DNA of 39,865 bases. It comes from Phaeodactylibacter sp. GTDB lineage: Bacteria > Bacteroidota > Bacteroidia > Chitinophagales > Saprospiraceae. Positions 15,917 to 22,962 of this stretch are shown here, piece after piece. The notes beneath the pieces were generated by a model that had not been told where the DNA came from, ran no database searches, and saw only the letters and a program-made list of their open reading frames with translations. The stretch covers positions 1 to 39,865 of the forward strand of contig JAGFJD010000342.1 of assembly GCA_024102975.1 (NCBI GenBank), read 5' to 3'. Both the position numbers and the translations under genes were made by a program. The stretch's first letter is position 1; the number at the start of each line of letters is the position of its first letter.

Positions 15917-16813
15917 TCACCCCGCCAACCCCGCCTTCTCCATCAACCCCCTGACCTCCACCTTCTCCTGCTCGCTCAGCTCCGGGAGGGGGCTGCGGAC
16001 GAACCCGCCCTCATACCCCCGCAGGGCGCAGGCGTACTTCAGCCCGGCGATGCCGTAGGCGCCGGTCACGGCATGGTTGACCGGAAAGAGGCGGCGGTAC
16101 AGGGCTTCCGCGTCGGCTTTCCTGCCCTGATCGAAAAGCTGCTGCACCCGGACGCACTCTGCGGGGGCGCAGTTGGCCAGCGCCATGACGGCGCCGGCGA
16201 CGCCCAGTGCCAGGGCGGGATACCAGGCGGAAGCTGTGCCCACCAGGATGTTAAACCCTTCGGCAGCCGCTTCCTGGTATTGCACCAACTGCGGGATACT
16301 GCCGGAGCTGTCTTTCATGCCGATGATATTCGGATGGCGGCTCAGTATGCCTACGGCCCGGGGCGAAAGGTTGACGCCAGTGTACTTTGTGACGTTGTAC
16401 ATCAGCACCGGGATGGGCGATTCATCGGCAATGGCCTGGAAGTGCCGGACCTGCGCCTCGTCCTTCATCTGCTCCTGGTAGAAAGACGGGGTGATGACGA
16501 GGACGGCGTGCGCGCCGGCCCGGGCAGCCTCCTGCGACAGGTGTATGGATTCCCTCGTCGATTCCATACCCGTGCCGGCCAGGATGAGGTGTTCTGGGCG
16601 GGCGTTCTCCCGCGTACATTCGATCAGCTGCAGCTTCTCGCGCTCATTGAGGTAGACGGCTTCGCTGTTGGAGCCCAGGACGAGGTAGCCCCGCAGGCCG
16701 GCCTCGTTCCAGCGGCGGACGTTGGCGGCATGGGCGGCCAGGCTCACTTCTCCGCTGTGGGTAAAGGGGGTGATCATCGGGGGGATGACGCCGGCGATGT
16801 GGAAGTTTGGCAT
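15917..16813 (-). CDS. DapA-superfamily aldolase, HOGA-like (4-hydroxy-2-oxoglutarate aldolase)
   Basis: A 298-residue class I aldolase/lyase of the DHDPS/N-acetylneuraminate lyase superfamily. The Schiff-base lysine is Lys167 in IIGMKDSSG, the catalytic Tyr139 lies in VLMYNV, and the carboxylate-binding loop is GSNSE (47-51) rather than the GTTGE of true dihydrodipicolinate synthases. The blocks GSNSEAVYL, ILAGTGMESTRESI, VITPSFYQ and the tail AVTGAYGIAGLKYA...GYEGGFVRSPL resemble eukaryotic HOGA1, which splits 4-hydroxy-2-oxoglutarate into pyruvate and glyoxylate in hydroxyproline breakdown. DapA-superfamily specificity is hard to read, so other 2-keto-acid lyases remain possible. It is a single gene with non-coding flanks of about 180 bp (htpX side) and 280 bp (SPFH side). 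Confidence 0.75.
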   Translation of the reverse strand: MPNFHIAGVIPPMITPFTHSGEVSLAAHAANVRRWNEAGLRGYLVLGSNSEAVYLNEREKLQLIECTRENARPEHLILAGTGMESTRESIHLSQEAARAGAHAVLVITPSFYQEQMKDEAQVRHFQAIADESPIPVLMYNVTKYTGVNLSPRAVGILSRHPNIIGMKDSSGSIPQLVQYQEAAAEGFNILVGTASAWYPALALGVAGAVMALANCAPAECVRVQQLFDQGRKADAEALYRRLFPVNHAVTGAYGIAGLKYACALRGYEGGFVRSPLPELSEQEKVEVRGLMEKAGLAG

Positions 16814-17029
16814 ACTGCAGCCCTGTTGTTATTATCATTAAAGCAGGCAAATTATCAAATTTAAACAACCTTTAAAAGGAATTTTTCGGGCAGCACGGGA
16901 GATGGAACTTTGGAGGAGCCACTGTTGGAAGGCGGAAGGGGGGGAAGGCTTCCGATTTTCCGACTTCCGCCTTCCGATTTCCGCCTTTACCCAGGGACCG
17001 TCCAAAGCCTGGCAGGAAAGGCGGGCAAC

Positions 17030-17057
17030 AAAAAAGGGCTATCTTCGGAGATAGCCC
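17030..17057 (-). terminator. Rho-independent terminator of the SPFH gene
   Basis: A perfect 9-bp stem, GGGCTATCT (17036-17044) and AGATAGCCC (17049-17057), with a 4-base loop. On the minus strand it is followed by six T residues (17035-17030). It lies 39 bp past the SPFH stop. Confidence 0.88.
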
Positions 17058-17095
17058 CTTACTGGATAGATTACTCACTTAGCCTAACAGGAAAT

Positions 17096-17917
17096 TTATC
17101 TTCTTAGCCCGGTATTGCTGGGCGCCGGCTGGGTCACCTCCGGCCCGAGCAGCACCGGCAGGTCGCCGTCGGAGATAATCACTTTGGTGTTGGGCGACTT
17201 GGCAAGCTCCAGGAAGGCTTCGATCGACTTGAACTGCAGCACCTGCGGGTCCAGCCCCTGGCTGATGATGTTCTGGGCGTCGCGCACCCCTTCGGCCTGT
17301 ATGCGCTTGCGTTCGGCTTCGCGGCGTTCTTCCTGCAGGACAAACTCCATGCGCAGGGCGCGCTGCTCGGCTTCCAGTTTTTCTTCGATAGCGCGCGCCA
17401 GGTTGGGCGGCAACTGGATGCTCTTGATGAGCACCGCTTCGATGGCGATGCCCTTTCCGTCGAGCAGTTTAGTCATCTGCTGCTGAATGGCGCCTTCGAT
17501 GGTTCCCCGTTCGCCGGTGTGCATGTCCTTGGCATAGAAACGGGCGGACACGTCGGCCACGGCCGACCGGAAGACGGGCAGGATCACGTTGTCCTCATAA
17601 TCTCCGCCGATTGAGCGGAGGATTTCCGGCGCTCTGTTGGACTGGATGTTGTAAAGGATAGAAATCTCTGCCCGGATGTTCAGGCCTTCTTTGGATGGCA
17701 GGTTCAGCGCCACTTCCATATTCTCTGTCTGTACCGGTACTTTGACAATCGTAGTAGTAAAGGGATTGAACACTCTCAGCCCTTCCGTGTACGGCCGGTC
17801 GGCGTATTTGCCGAAAGTCCGCTTGACGCCGACTTCCCCCTGGCGGACAACAGTGCAACTGCTAAGCGAAAGAACAACGACCGCCATGGTCATAACATGA
17901 AACATAACTTTCTTCAT
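17096..17917 (-). CDS. SPFH/prohibitin-family lipoprotein
   Basis: A 273-residue band-7/SPFH protein with a lipoprotein signal: MKKVMFHVMTMAVVVLSLSS then Cys21. The prohibitin-like core follows (GEVGVKRTFGKYADRPYTEGLRVF, PVQTENMEVALNLPSKEGLN, SILYNIQ), then a long charged helix that is probably a coiled coil (residues about 170-225, rich in Glu/Arg: IEEKLEAEQRALRMEF). Prohibitin-type proteins form large ring or cage scaffolds at membranes and often modulate AAA proteases such as FtsH. The acylated N-terminus would anchor it in a membrane; with no Asp at +2 the inner/outer choice is unclear. The gene is monocistronic with its own terminator. It lies in the same region as htpX, another membrane quality-control gene, but with 280 bp and the aldolase gene between them. 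Confidence 0.9.
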   Translation of the reverse strand: MKKVMFHVMTMAVVVLSLSSCTVVRQGEVGVKRTFGKYADRPYTEGLRVFNPFTTTIVKVPVQTENMEVALNLPSKEGLNIRAEISILYNIQSNRAPEILRSIGGDYEDNVILPVFRSAVADVSARFYAKDMHTGERGTIEGAIQQQMTKLLDGKGIAIEAVLIKSIQLPPNLARAIEEKLEAEQRALRMEFVLQEERREAERKRIQAEGVRDAQNIISQGLDPQVLQFKSIEAFLELAKSPNTKVIISDGDLPVLLGPEVTQPAPSNTGLRR

Positions 17918-17961
17918 AGCACATCAATTTTAATTGGTTTATAGAAGGGAAAAAACACTAA

Positions 17962-18123
17962 GAGCTTGTTTGGAGGTGGTGCTTTGGAGGCGAAAATGGT
18001 TGGTTTTGGGTTCTCATGAGGCTTATTTTCGAACTCATAGTGGGACTATGGGTGAGAAAATAGCCGAAATGAGGTTCCAAAAGCAGACATTTGCAGCCCA
18101 AATGACTGCCTCCAAACAAGCTC
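17962..18123. mobile_element. 162-bp palindromic MITE, TIR GAGCTTGTTTGGAGG, TSD TAA
   Basis: Terminal inverted repeats of 15 bp (GAGCTTGTTTGGAGG at 17962-17976 and its complement ending at 18123) are flanked by a 3-bp direct repeat TAA (17959-17961 and 18124-18126). The whole element is an imperfect palindrome centred on CATAGT-GGG-ACTATG. The GAG start and 3-bp TNA target duplication are typical of the IS1031/IS427 branch of the IS5 family. There is no ORF inside, so it is non-autonomous. Confidence 0.82.
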
Positions 18124-18126
18124 TAA

Positions 18127-18376
18127 GGCACCAGGCCAGGGCAACGAAGGCTTCCGCGGTTAGGGCTGCGTTTTGCATCAAAGTATGATCCTGTAGCCGC
18201 TGCCCTGGGCCCTGATGCTTATTTAAATGTGAGGTTTGAGGTTAAGGCTGAGGCTGAAAACAAACAAGAGAAGACAGCCACAACCCAGGCATTATCCGGC
18301 AGGTACGCCTCAGGCCCGGCCTGCCTGCGATTCGCAGCCTCCAAAATCCTCAACCTTAACCTCAGCCTCAACTATC
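18127..18376. other. Non-coding gap with two weak inverted repeats
   Basis: No gene. Imperfect dyads are visible: GCACCAGGCCAGGGCA near 18128 against a partial complement near 18200-18216, and a GAGGTTAAGGCTGAGG stretch near 18236-18258 against CCTTAACCTCAGCC near 18353-18368. The second could form a long hairpin just after the TPR gene stop (minus strand), but it lacks a T-run. Confidence 0.4.
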
Positions 18377-19729
18377 CTAATAGGAACACAAGTACTGGAG
18401 CTGCTCTTCTCCCCGCTCGTACCCCAGCTGGGCGCTCTCCCGGAAGTCCAGGCAGGCATCGGGGCGGTTGTAGCCCAGGATGCGGGCGACGCCCCGGTTG
18501 TAATAAGCCTCGGCAAAGTCCGGGTCCAGCTCGATGGACCGGGAGTAGTCCTGTTCTGCCGCCAGGTAGTTGCCCAGGAGGAGGAAGACGTTGCCCCGGA
18601 GCTTGTACAACACGGCATTGTCTTCCGGCGCCAGCCGGATGGCCTGCTCGATGTCTGCCAGGGCGCCCATGATGTCTCCCGACATTTTCCGGGTGATGCC
18701 CCGGTTGAGCCACACCTTGGCTTCGGCCTGGCCTTCCTGGCGGAGCAGGTAGCTGTAGTCTTCCAGCGCAGCATCGACGTTGCCCATAGCCTTGTGAACC
18801 AGCGCCCGGTTGAAGTAGGCCATCTCCAGGTTGGCATCCAGTTCGATCGCCCGGCCGAACAGGCGCAGGGCTTCCTGGTAGCGCAGTTGCTGCTGGCGGA
18901 CCACCCCCAGGTTGTAAGCGGCGATAGCCAGCGTGGGGTCGAGTTCGATGGCGCGCTCAAAGGCACCCTCCGCCGATTCCGGCGACTCTGCTTCCAGATA
19001 CGACATGCCCAGCAGGTCATGCGCCAGAGCGTTGTCAGGCTCTGCGGCCAGCACGGTGTTGAGGTCGTCGGCAGCCCTCCTGTGCTCCCCTATCTTCAGG
19101 TAAGCCACGGCGCGCTGCAGGTAGTAGGAAGAAGAGGCGGGGAATTGATCGATCAGGGCTGTCAGCATCCCCAGGCGGGCGGGCACATCCATCTGCGGCT
19201 CTTCTCCGGAAAACGGGCCGAGCAGCTCCTGGTAGTATTCCATCCGCCGATCCAGGCTGAGGCGGCCCGCCAGTTGGTAGGGTTCGAAGGCCAGCACCTT
19301 CAGCTTGCGCAGGTTGTTGCCGTATCCGTACATATCCCCGACATAGGGGTTAATCCGGGTGGCGAAGGTATAATCCTGCTGAGCTTCCGCAATCCGCCCC
19401 AACCGGTATTTGGCGATAGCCCGCTTGATATAAGCCTCGGCGAAATAGGGATTCTGTGCCACGGCATTGTCGTAAGATAAAATGGCGTTCTCAAACTTGC
19501 CCTGGGCCATCAGGTTGTCTCCAAGGATGAGGTGCCGGGTGATCCCCTCCCCCGCTATCACCGGGTTATCGCTGACGCGCGACTGGAACATGCCCAGTTG
19601 GGGCTGCTGGGCCCGAATCCCAGCAGTTCCCAAACTGAAACAGATTAGAATGAAAAAACACTGGCGTATGCCAGTTCGCAAATCGGATATATGGTTTGCC
19701 AGTATATATGAAACGCGGAATTTATGCAT
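18377..19729 (-). CDS. Exported TPR-repeat protein
   Basis: A 450-residue protein with a signal-peptide-like hydrophobic segment (CFFILICFSLGTAGI, then RAQ) after a 22-residue N-terminal extension, and at least eight tetratricopeptide repeats. Clear examples are ENAILSYDNAVAQNPYFAEAY, GAFERAIELDPTLAIAAYNL and AEQDYSRSIELDPDFAEAYY with the A-x-x-x-Y-x-x-A-I-x-L-x-P spacing. TPR proteins act as scaffolds; no partner can be named. The N-terminal extension is encoded by sequence related to the palindromes just upstream (GCCAGTATATA at 19698-19708), so the element may have replaced the original start; the only nearby alternative Met is far downstream (MFQSRV). The gene is probably single, with palindromes in its promoter region. 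Confidence 0.85.
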   Translation of the reverse strand: MHKFRVSYILANHISDLRTGIRQCFFILICFSLGTAGIRAQQPQLGMFQSRVSDNPVIAGEGITRHLILGDNLMAQGKFENAILSYDNAVAQNPYFAEAYIKRAIAKYRLGRIAEAQQDYTFATRINPYVGDMYGYGNNLRKLKVLAFEPYQLAGRLSLDRRMEYYQELLGPFSGEEPQMDVPARLGMLTALIDQFPASSSYYLQRAVAYLKIGEHRRAADDLNTVLAAEPDNALAHDLLGMSYLEAESPESAEGAFERAIELDPTLAIAAYNLGVVRQQQLRYQEALRLFGRAIELDANLEMAYFNRALVHKAMGNVDAALEDYSYLLRQEGQAEAKVWLNRGITRKMSGDIMGALADIEQAIRLAPEDNAVLYKLRGNVFLLLGNYLAAEQDYSRSIELDPDFAEAYYNRGVARILGYNRPDACLDFRESAQLGYERGEEQLQYLCSY

Positions 19730-19847
19730 GGCTTGCTGGTTTGTTTAAGAAAGAAAAGCTTCACTGAATGATAGCTTTACTATTAAAACAAAATCTTCCG
19801 CGCCTGGTTCAAAAAACGGGCAGGTTTCCGAAAATAAAAAAAGAGGC

Positions 19848-19951
19848 TATACTGGCGAACGCGTGGTTTTGTCAGGATCAAAACCAGCGATGCCAGTATA
19901 TACTGACCCGGCGGGTTTTGTAGCCGACAATACCTGCCGTGCGTCAGTATA
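19848..19951. repeat. Two abutting 53-bp palindromes between TPR and LytTR genes
   Basis: Palindrome 1 (19848-19900) has ends TATACTGGC/GCCAGTATA and inner arms TGGTTTTG/CAAAACCA. Palindrome 2 (19899-19951) has ends TATACTGAC/GTCAGTATA. Both are 53 bp and share two bases. A third related end, GCCAGTATATA, lies at 19698-19708 opposite ACTGGC at 19660. They sit downstream of the LytTR stop and upstream of the TPR gene, so they may be mobile palindromes (REP/MITE type) or operators. The remainder of the 262-bp gap has no gene. Confidence 0.78.
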
Positions 19952-19991
19952 AAAGACGGAAGTCTTCGATACAATAGTTTTGCTATTGAAT

Positions 19992-20699
19992 TCATTCCAA
20001 CAGCCGGCCTCCCAACAGGGTTTGCCGTATTTTTTCGGCATGCTGGCGGCTGACGGGAACGCGGTGTTCGCCGATGTGCAGCAGGTTGCCTTCCAGGGCC
20101 TGCACCTGTTGCAGGTTGGCCAGATAGGAGCGGTGGACGCGGTAAAACGGCGGGCAGGGCAGCTCTTCGGCCAGGGTTTTCATCGTCAGCAAGGTGGTCA
20201 GGCGGCGGCGGTGAGTGTAGAGCTGCACATAATTTTCCATGCTTTCCGCAAAGAGCAAATCAACCAGGGCGACCTTTTCGATCCTGCCTTCGCATTTTAC
20301 GAAAATGTGTTGCTGGCCGCTCCCCGTTCTCCCGGCCTCCTGCAGCAGTTGGAAGTGGCGGCGTGCCTTGAGCGCGGCTTTCAGGAAGCGCTGAAAGGTA
20401 ATGGGCTTGACCAGGTAGTCCAGCACTTCCAGCTCGTAGCCGTCGAGGGCAAAACTGGGATATGCCGTGGTGATAATCGTCAGCGGCGGCTTATCGAGGG
20501 TGCGGAGAAAATCCAGGCCGTTCATCCCGGGCATCTGGATATCGAGGAAGAGCAGGCCTACCCGGCCCGCTTCCAGTTCCGGCAGCGCTTCCAGGGGATC
20601 TTCGGCCGTGGCGTGCAGCGTCAGGAAATCGATCTTCTGAACATATCCTGCCAGGCCTTCCCGGGCGAGGGGCTCGTCGTCAATGATCATGCAATTCAT
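19992..20699 (-). CDS. LytTR-family response regulator
   Basis: A 235-residue regulator. The N-terminal receiver domain has acidic pocket Asp7/Asp8, phospho-acceptor Asp53 in LLFLDIQMPGMNG and Lys98 in YLVKPI. The C-terminal LytTR DNA-binding domain spans about residues 130-235 (IFVKCEGRIEKVALVDLLFAE, TMKTLAEELP, FYRVHRSYLANL). LytTR proteins bind direct repeats upstream of target genes, commonly for surface or cell-wall traits. Its start overlaps the end of the histidine kinase gene by 4 bp, so the two form one operon and presumably a cognate pair. No autoregulatory site was recognised. Confidence 0.95.
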   Translation of the reverse strand: MNCMIIDDEPLAREGLAGYVQKIDFLTLHATAEDPLEALPELEAGRVGLLFLDIQMPGMNGLDFLRTLDKPPLTIITTAYPSFALDGYELEVLDYLVKPITFQRFLKAALKARRHFQLLQEAGRTGSGQQHIFVKCEGRIEKVALVDLLFAESMENYVQLYTHRRRLTTLLTMKTLAEELPCPPFYRVHRSYLANLQQVQALEGNLLHIGEHRVPVSRQHAEKIRQTLLGGRLLE

Positions 20700-21715
20700 A
20701 AGAGCGTCAGTTTTAAACAGGCCTCAAACCAGCCGTTTTCCCGGCGGGTTTCCAGCGCATGTCCCCGGGGAGCGATCAGGCGCAACCGGCGGCGGACGTT
20801 CTGCAGGCCGATGCCTCCCTCCTCCTCCCCGGCCGCCCTCAGCTGCGGCGCCGTATTGTTGCGGGTTTTAAAGCACAGGCACCCTCCGTCTACTGAGGCT
20901 TCGATGTGGATTTCGCCATTTTTGCGGGCCACGTATTTGAAGGCGTTCTCAATAAAGGGCAACAACAGGAGCGGGGGTATCTGTTCGCCGTTCAACTCCC
21001 GGGGCAGGCAGGTAGTGAGTTTCAGGCCGGAGGGCTGCCGCAACCGCGCCAGTTCGATATACTGCTCCAGATAGTCCAGTTCCTGCCGCAGAGGAATGCG
21101 CTCTGCATCTGCCAGATAAAGCTGGTAGCGAAGCAGGCTGGAAAAGCCTGCCAGCGCCTCGGCAGCGGCGGCGGGATCCTTTTTGATCAGAAAGTAAATG
21201 CTGTTGAGGGCGTTGAACAGGAAGTGGGGGTTGAGCTGGTTTTTCAGCATGGCCAACTCTGCCTGCAGCTTTTCCTCCCGCAGCCGGCGGTTGTGCTTTT
21301 CCATGCGCACCCATTCGATGATGAGGTAAACGCCCAAAGCGGGAAAAGTGGCCGTAAGCGTACTGCCGACCGAAGCCTTGACGGCCAGGTTGCCCGGATG
21401 AAAAAACACATCCAGCAATTCGGGCTGAACCAGGCTGAACCAGCCGTAGAGGGCGCCGGCAAGCAGGGCCGAGGCCAAAGCCAGCAACAAAGCCAGTGCC
21501 AGGCCGAATGCCCGGTACCGCCGTTGCTTCAACAGCCTGGGCGCCAGCAGCAGCAATAACGCATACACCGCCCCTGCATTGAACACCGTGAAGATAGAAC
21601 TCGTGATGAGGGAAGGCCAGGACAATGGCTGGGGCGAAGAGACAAAAGACCAGAATACCGTATACAGCACCCATCCGGCTATTTGTGCCCCAATGATTAT
21701 CGCGCGTCTGGTCAT
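20696..21715 (-). CDS. LytS/YehU-type sensor histidine kinase (His_kinase family)
   Basis: A 339-residue membrane kinase with four predicted transmembrane segments (about 6-26, 36-58, 70-92, 112-134). A short helix (RMEKHNRRLREEKLQAELAM) precedes the PF06580 histidine box KNQLNPHFLFNALNSIYFLI (phospho-acceptor His164). The ATPase part has the N-box LLLLPFIENAFKY and G-box GIGLQNVRRRLRLI. There is no extracellular sensing domain, so the signal is probably sensed within the membrane or by a partner. It overlaps the LytTR regulator by 4 bp. The opposite flank (21716-21972) separates it from a divergent secreted-protein gene and shows no clear operator. Confidence 0.93.
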   Translation of the reverse strand: MTRRAIIIGAQIAGWVLYTVFWSFVSSPQPLSWPSLITSSIFTVFNAGAVYALLLLLAPRLLKQRRYRAFGLALALLLALASALLAGALYGWFSLVQPELLDVFFHPGNLAVKASVGSTLTATFPALGVYLIIEWVRMEKHNRRLREEKLQAELAMLKNQLNPHFLFNALNSIYFLIKKDPAAAAEALAGFSSLLRYQLYLADAERIPLRQELDYLEQYIELARLRQPSGLKLTTCLPRELNGEQIPPLLLLPFIENAFKYVARKNGEIHIEASVDGGCLCFKTRNNTAPQLRAAGEEEGGIGLQNVRRRLRLIAPRGHALETRRENGWFEACLKLTLL

Positions 21716-21972
21716 GTCAGGCTGAAATTATTCCCGTAATAATGAGAAAAAAACGCTGTCCGGCGAAGCTCTTTTTATGAACTGCCGGGCCGGGAGGGCC
21801 AACGGCGGCTGTCTGATGGCCAATTGCAGCTCAGTGTAACAAAAACCGCCGCTTTTCGTTCGCCGCCCGCCCCCCGGCCGCTCATCAATCCGTCGGCGCC
21901 AGCCGTCAAACGAACTGGCGCCCAACACTTTTCCGCTGCTTCTTTGCAACGAACCAAAATTTATGATCCGCT

Positions 21973-22680
21973 ATGAAAAAGTACAGCATCCTTTTGGCCG
22001 GTTTGTTTTTTGCGATGAACATCCAGGCCCAGCCGGCATCCCGCCAGGCCCGTTACTACGAAGCTTACCAGCGCAACGACCTGGAACAGCTCGCCAGCGT
22101 CATCCGGGAGATGGAAACCGAAGCCCCGGAAGCCACCCTGTCCCTTGCCAAAGCAAAATACGGCGCGGTCGGCGCCTGCCTGGCCCGGCAGGACGAAGCT
22201 GCCGCCAAGCAATTGCTGGATGAAGCCGCCCGGCATACCAGGAAGTTGCTGAAGGAAAACGCCGGCGCCGAAGCCCATGCCCTGTACGCCGGCATCCTGG
22301 GCATGAAGATCGCCCTGTCGCCGGCGAAGGGGCCGTTTCTGGGCGGGCAGGCCGGCAAACACGCCGCCCGGGCCCTCGAACTTGAGCCGGACAACCCCTT
22401 CGTGCGCATGCACCACAGCAGCAACCTCTTCTACACGCCGCCCGCCTTCGGCGGCGACCTCCAAAAAGCCGTCGAGGGCTTCCGGATGGCCTGCCAGGGT
22501 TTTGAGGCGCAAGGCACCGGCGACAACTGGCCCTATCTCCAGTGCCTCGCCATGCTCGGCCAGGCTCTGGAAGCCGACGGGCAGAAAGACGCTGCCCGCA
22601 GCGCTTACCTGAAAGCACTGGCCGCAGCGCCCGAATTCAGCTGGGTGAAAAACCAGCTGCTGCCGGCGCTGGAGCGGTAG
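21973..22680 (+). CDS. Small exported TPR-like helical protein
   Basis: A 235-residue protein with signal peptide MKKYSILLAGLFFAMNIQA (then Q) and an all-helical, Ala-rich mature part. Two or three TPR-like helix pairs are visible: AKQLLDEAARHTRKLLKENAG, HAARALELEPDNPFVRMHHSS and AARSAYLKALAAAPEFSWVK. The YTPPAFGGDLQKAV step (a GGD after PP) resembles secreted TPR proteins of Bacteroidota with no assigned function. It is divergent from the two-component operon, about 260 bp away. It could be controlled by that regulator, but this is only positional. The DUF2306 remnant follows about 90 bp downstream. Confidence 0.8.
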   Translation: MKKYSILLAGLFFAMNIQAQPASRQARYYEAYQRNDLEQLASVIREMETEAPEATLSLAKAKYGAVGACLARQDEAAAKQLLDEAARHTRKLLKENAGAEAHALYAGILGMKIALSPAKGPFLGGQAGKHAARALELEPDNPFVRMHHSSNLFYTPPAFGGDLQKAVEGFRMACQGFEAQGTGDNWPYLQCLAMLGQALEADGQKDAARSAYLKALAAAPEFSWVKNQLLPALER

Positions 22681-22770
22681 GCCCGGCCTTGCCGCACCCT
22701 TGGCCGTCCGGCAGGCACACTCCGGGGTGCGGCAACCCAGCCCTTATTTTTCAGACCAAAAAGCAGTATC

Positions 22771-22938
22771 GTGTTACAGATTCCCGAAGAATATCATATC
22801 ATCCACAGCCACCTCTGCCTGGCCCATACCTTGTTGGCCATCCTGGCCATGGCAGCCGGCGCCCTGGTCGTCTTCGGCAGGAAAGGAACCGCCGGACACA
22901 AGCGCGTTGGCTACGTTTATGCCGCCGCCATGCAAGGG
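22771..22938 (+). pseudogene. DUF2306-type membrane protein, N-terminal remnant
   Basis: About 56 codons starting with GTG: EYHIIHSHLCLAHTLLAILA, ALVVFGRKGTAGHKRVGYVY, AAAMQG. This matches the start of DUF2306 family membrane proteins (first transmembrane helix, then KGTxxHxxxGxxY). After AAAMQG the homology stops, and the frame enters antisense of the convergent VWA gene, which ends at 22963. A full member has about four helices and 150-220 residues, so most of it is gone. Confidence 0.55.
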
Positions 22939-22962
22939 TTCCCCTGTTCGCTGCCGGAAGAA

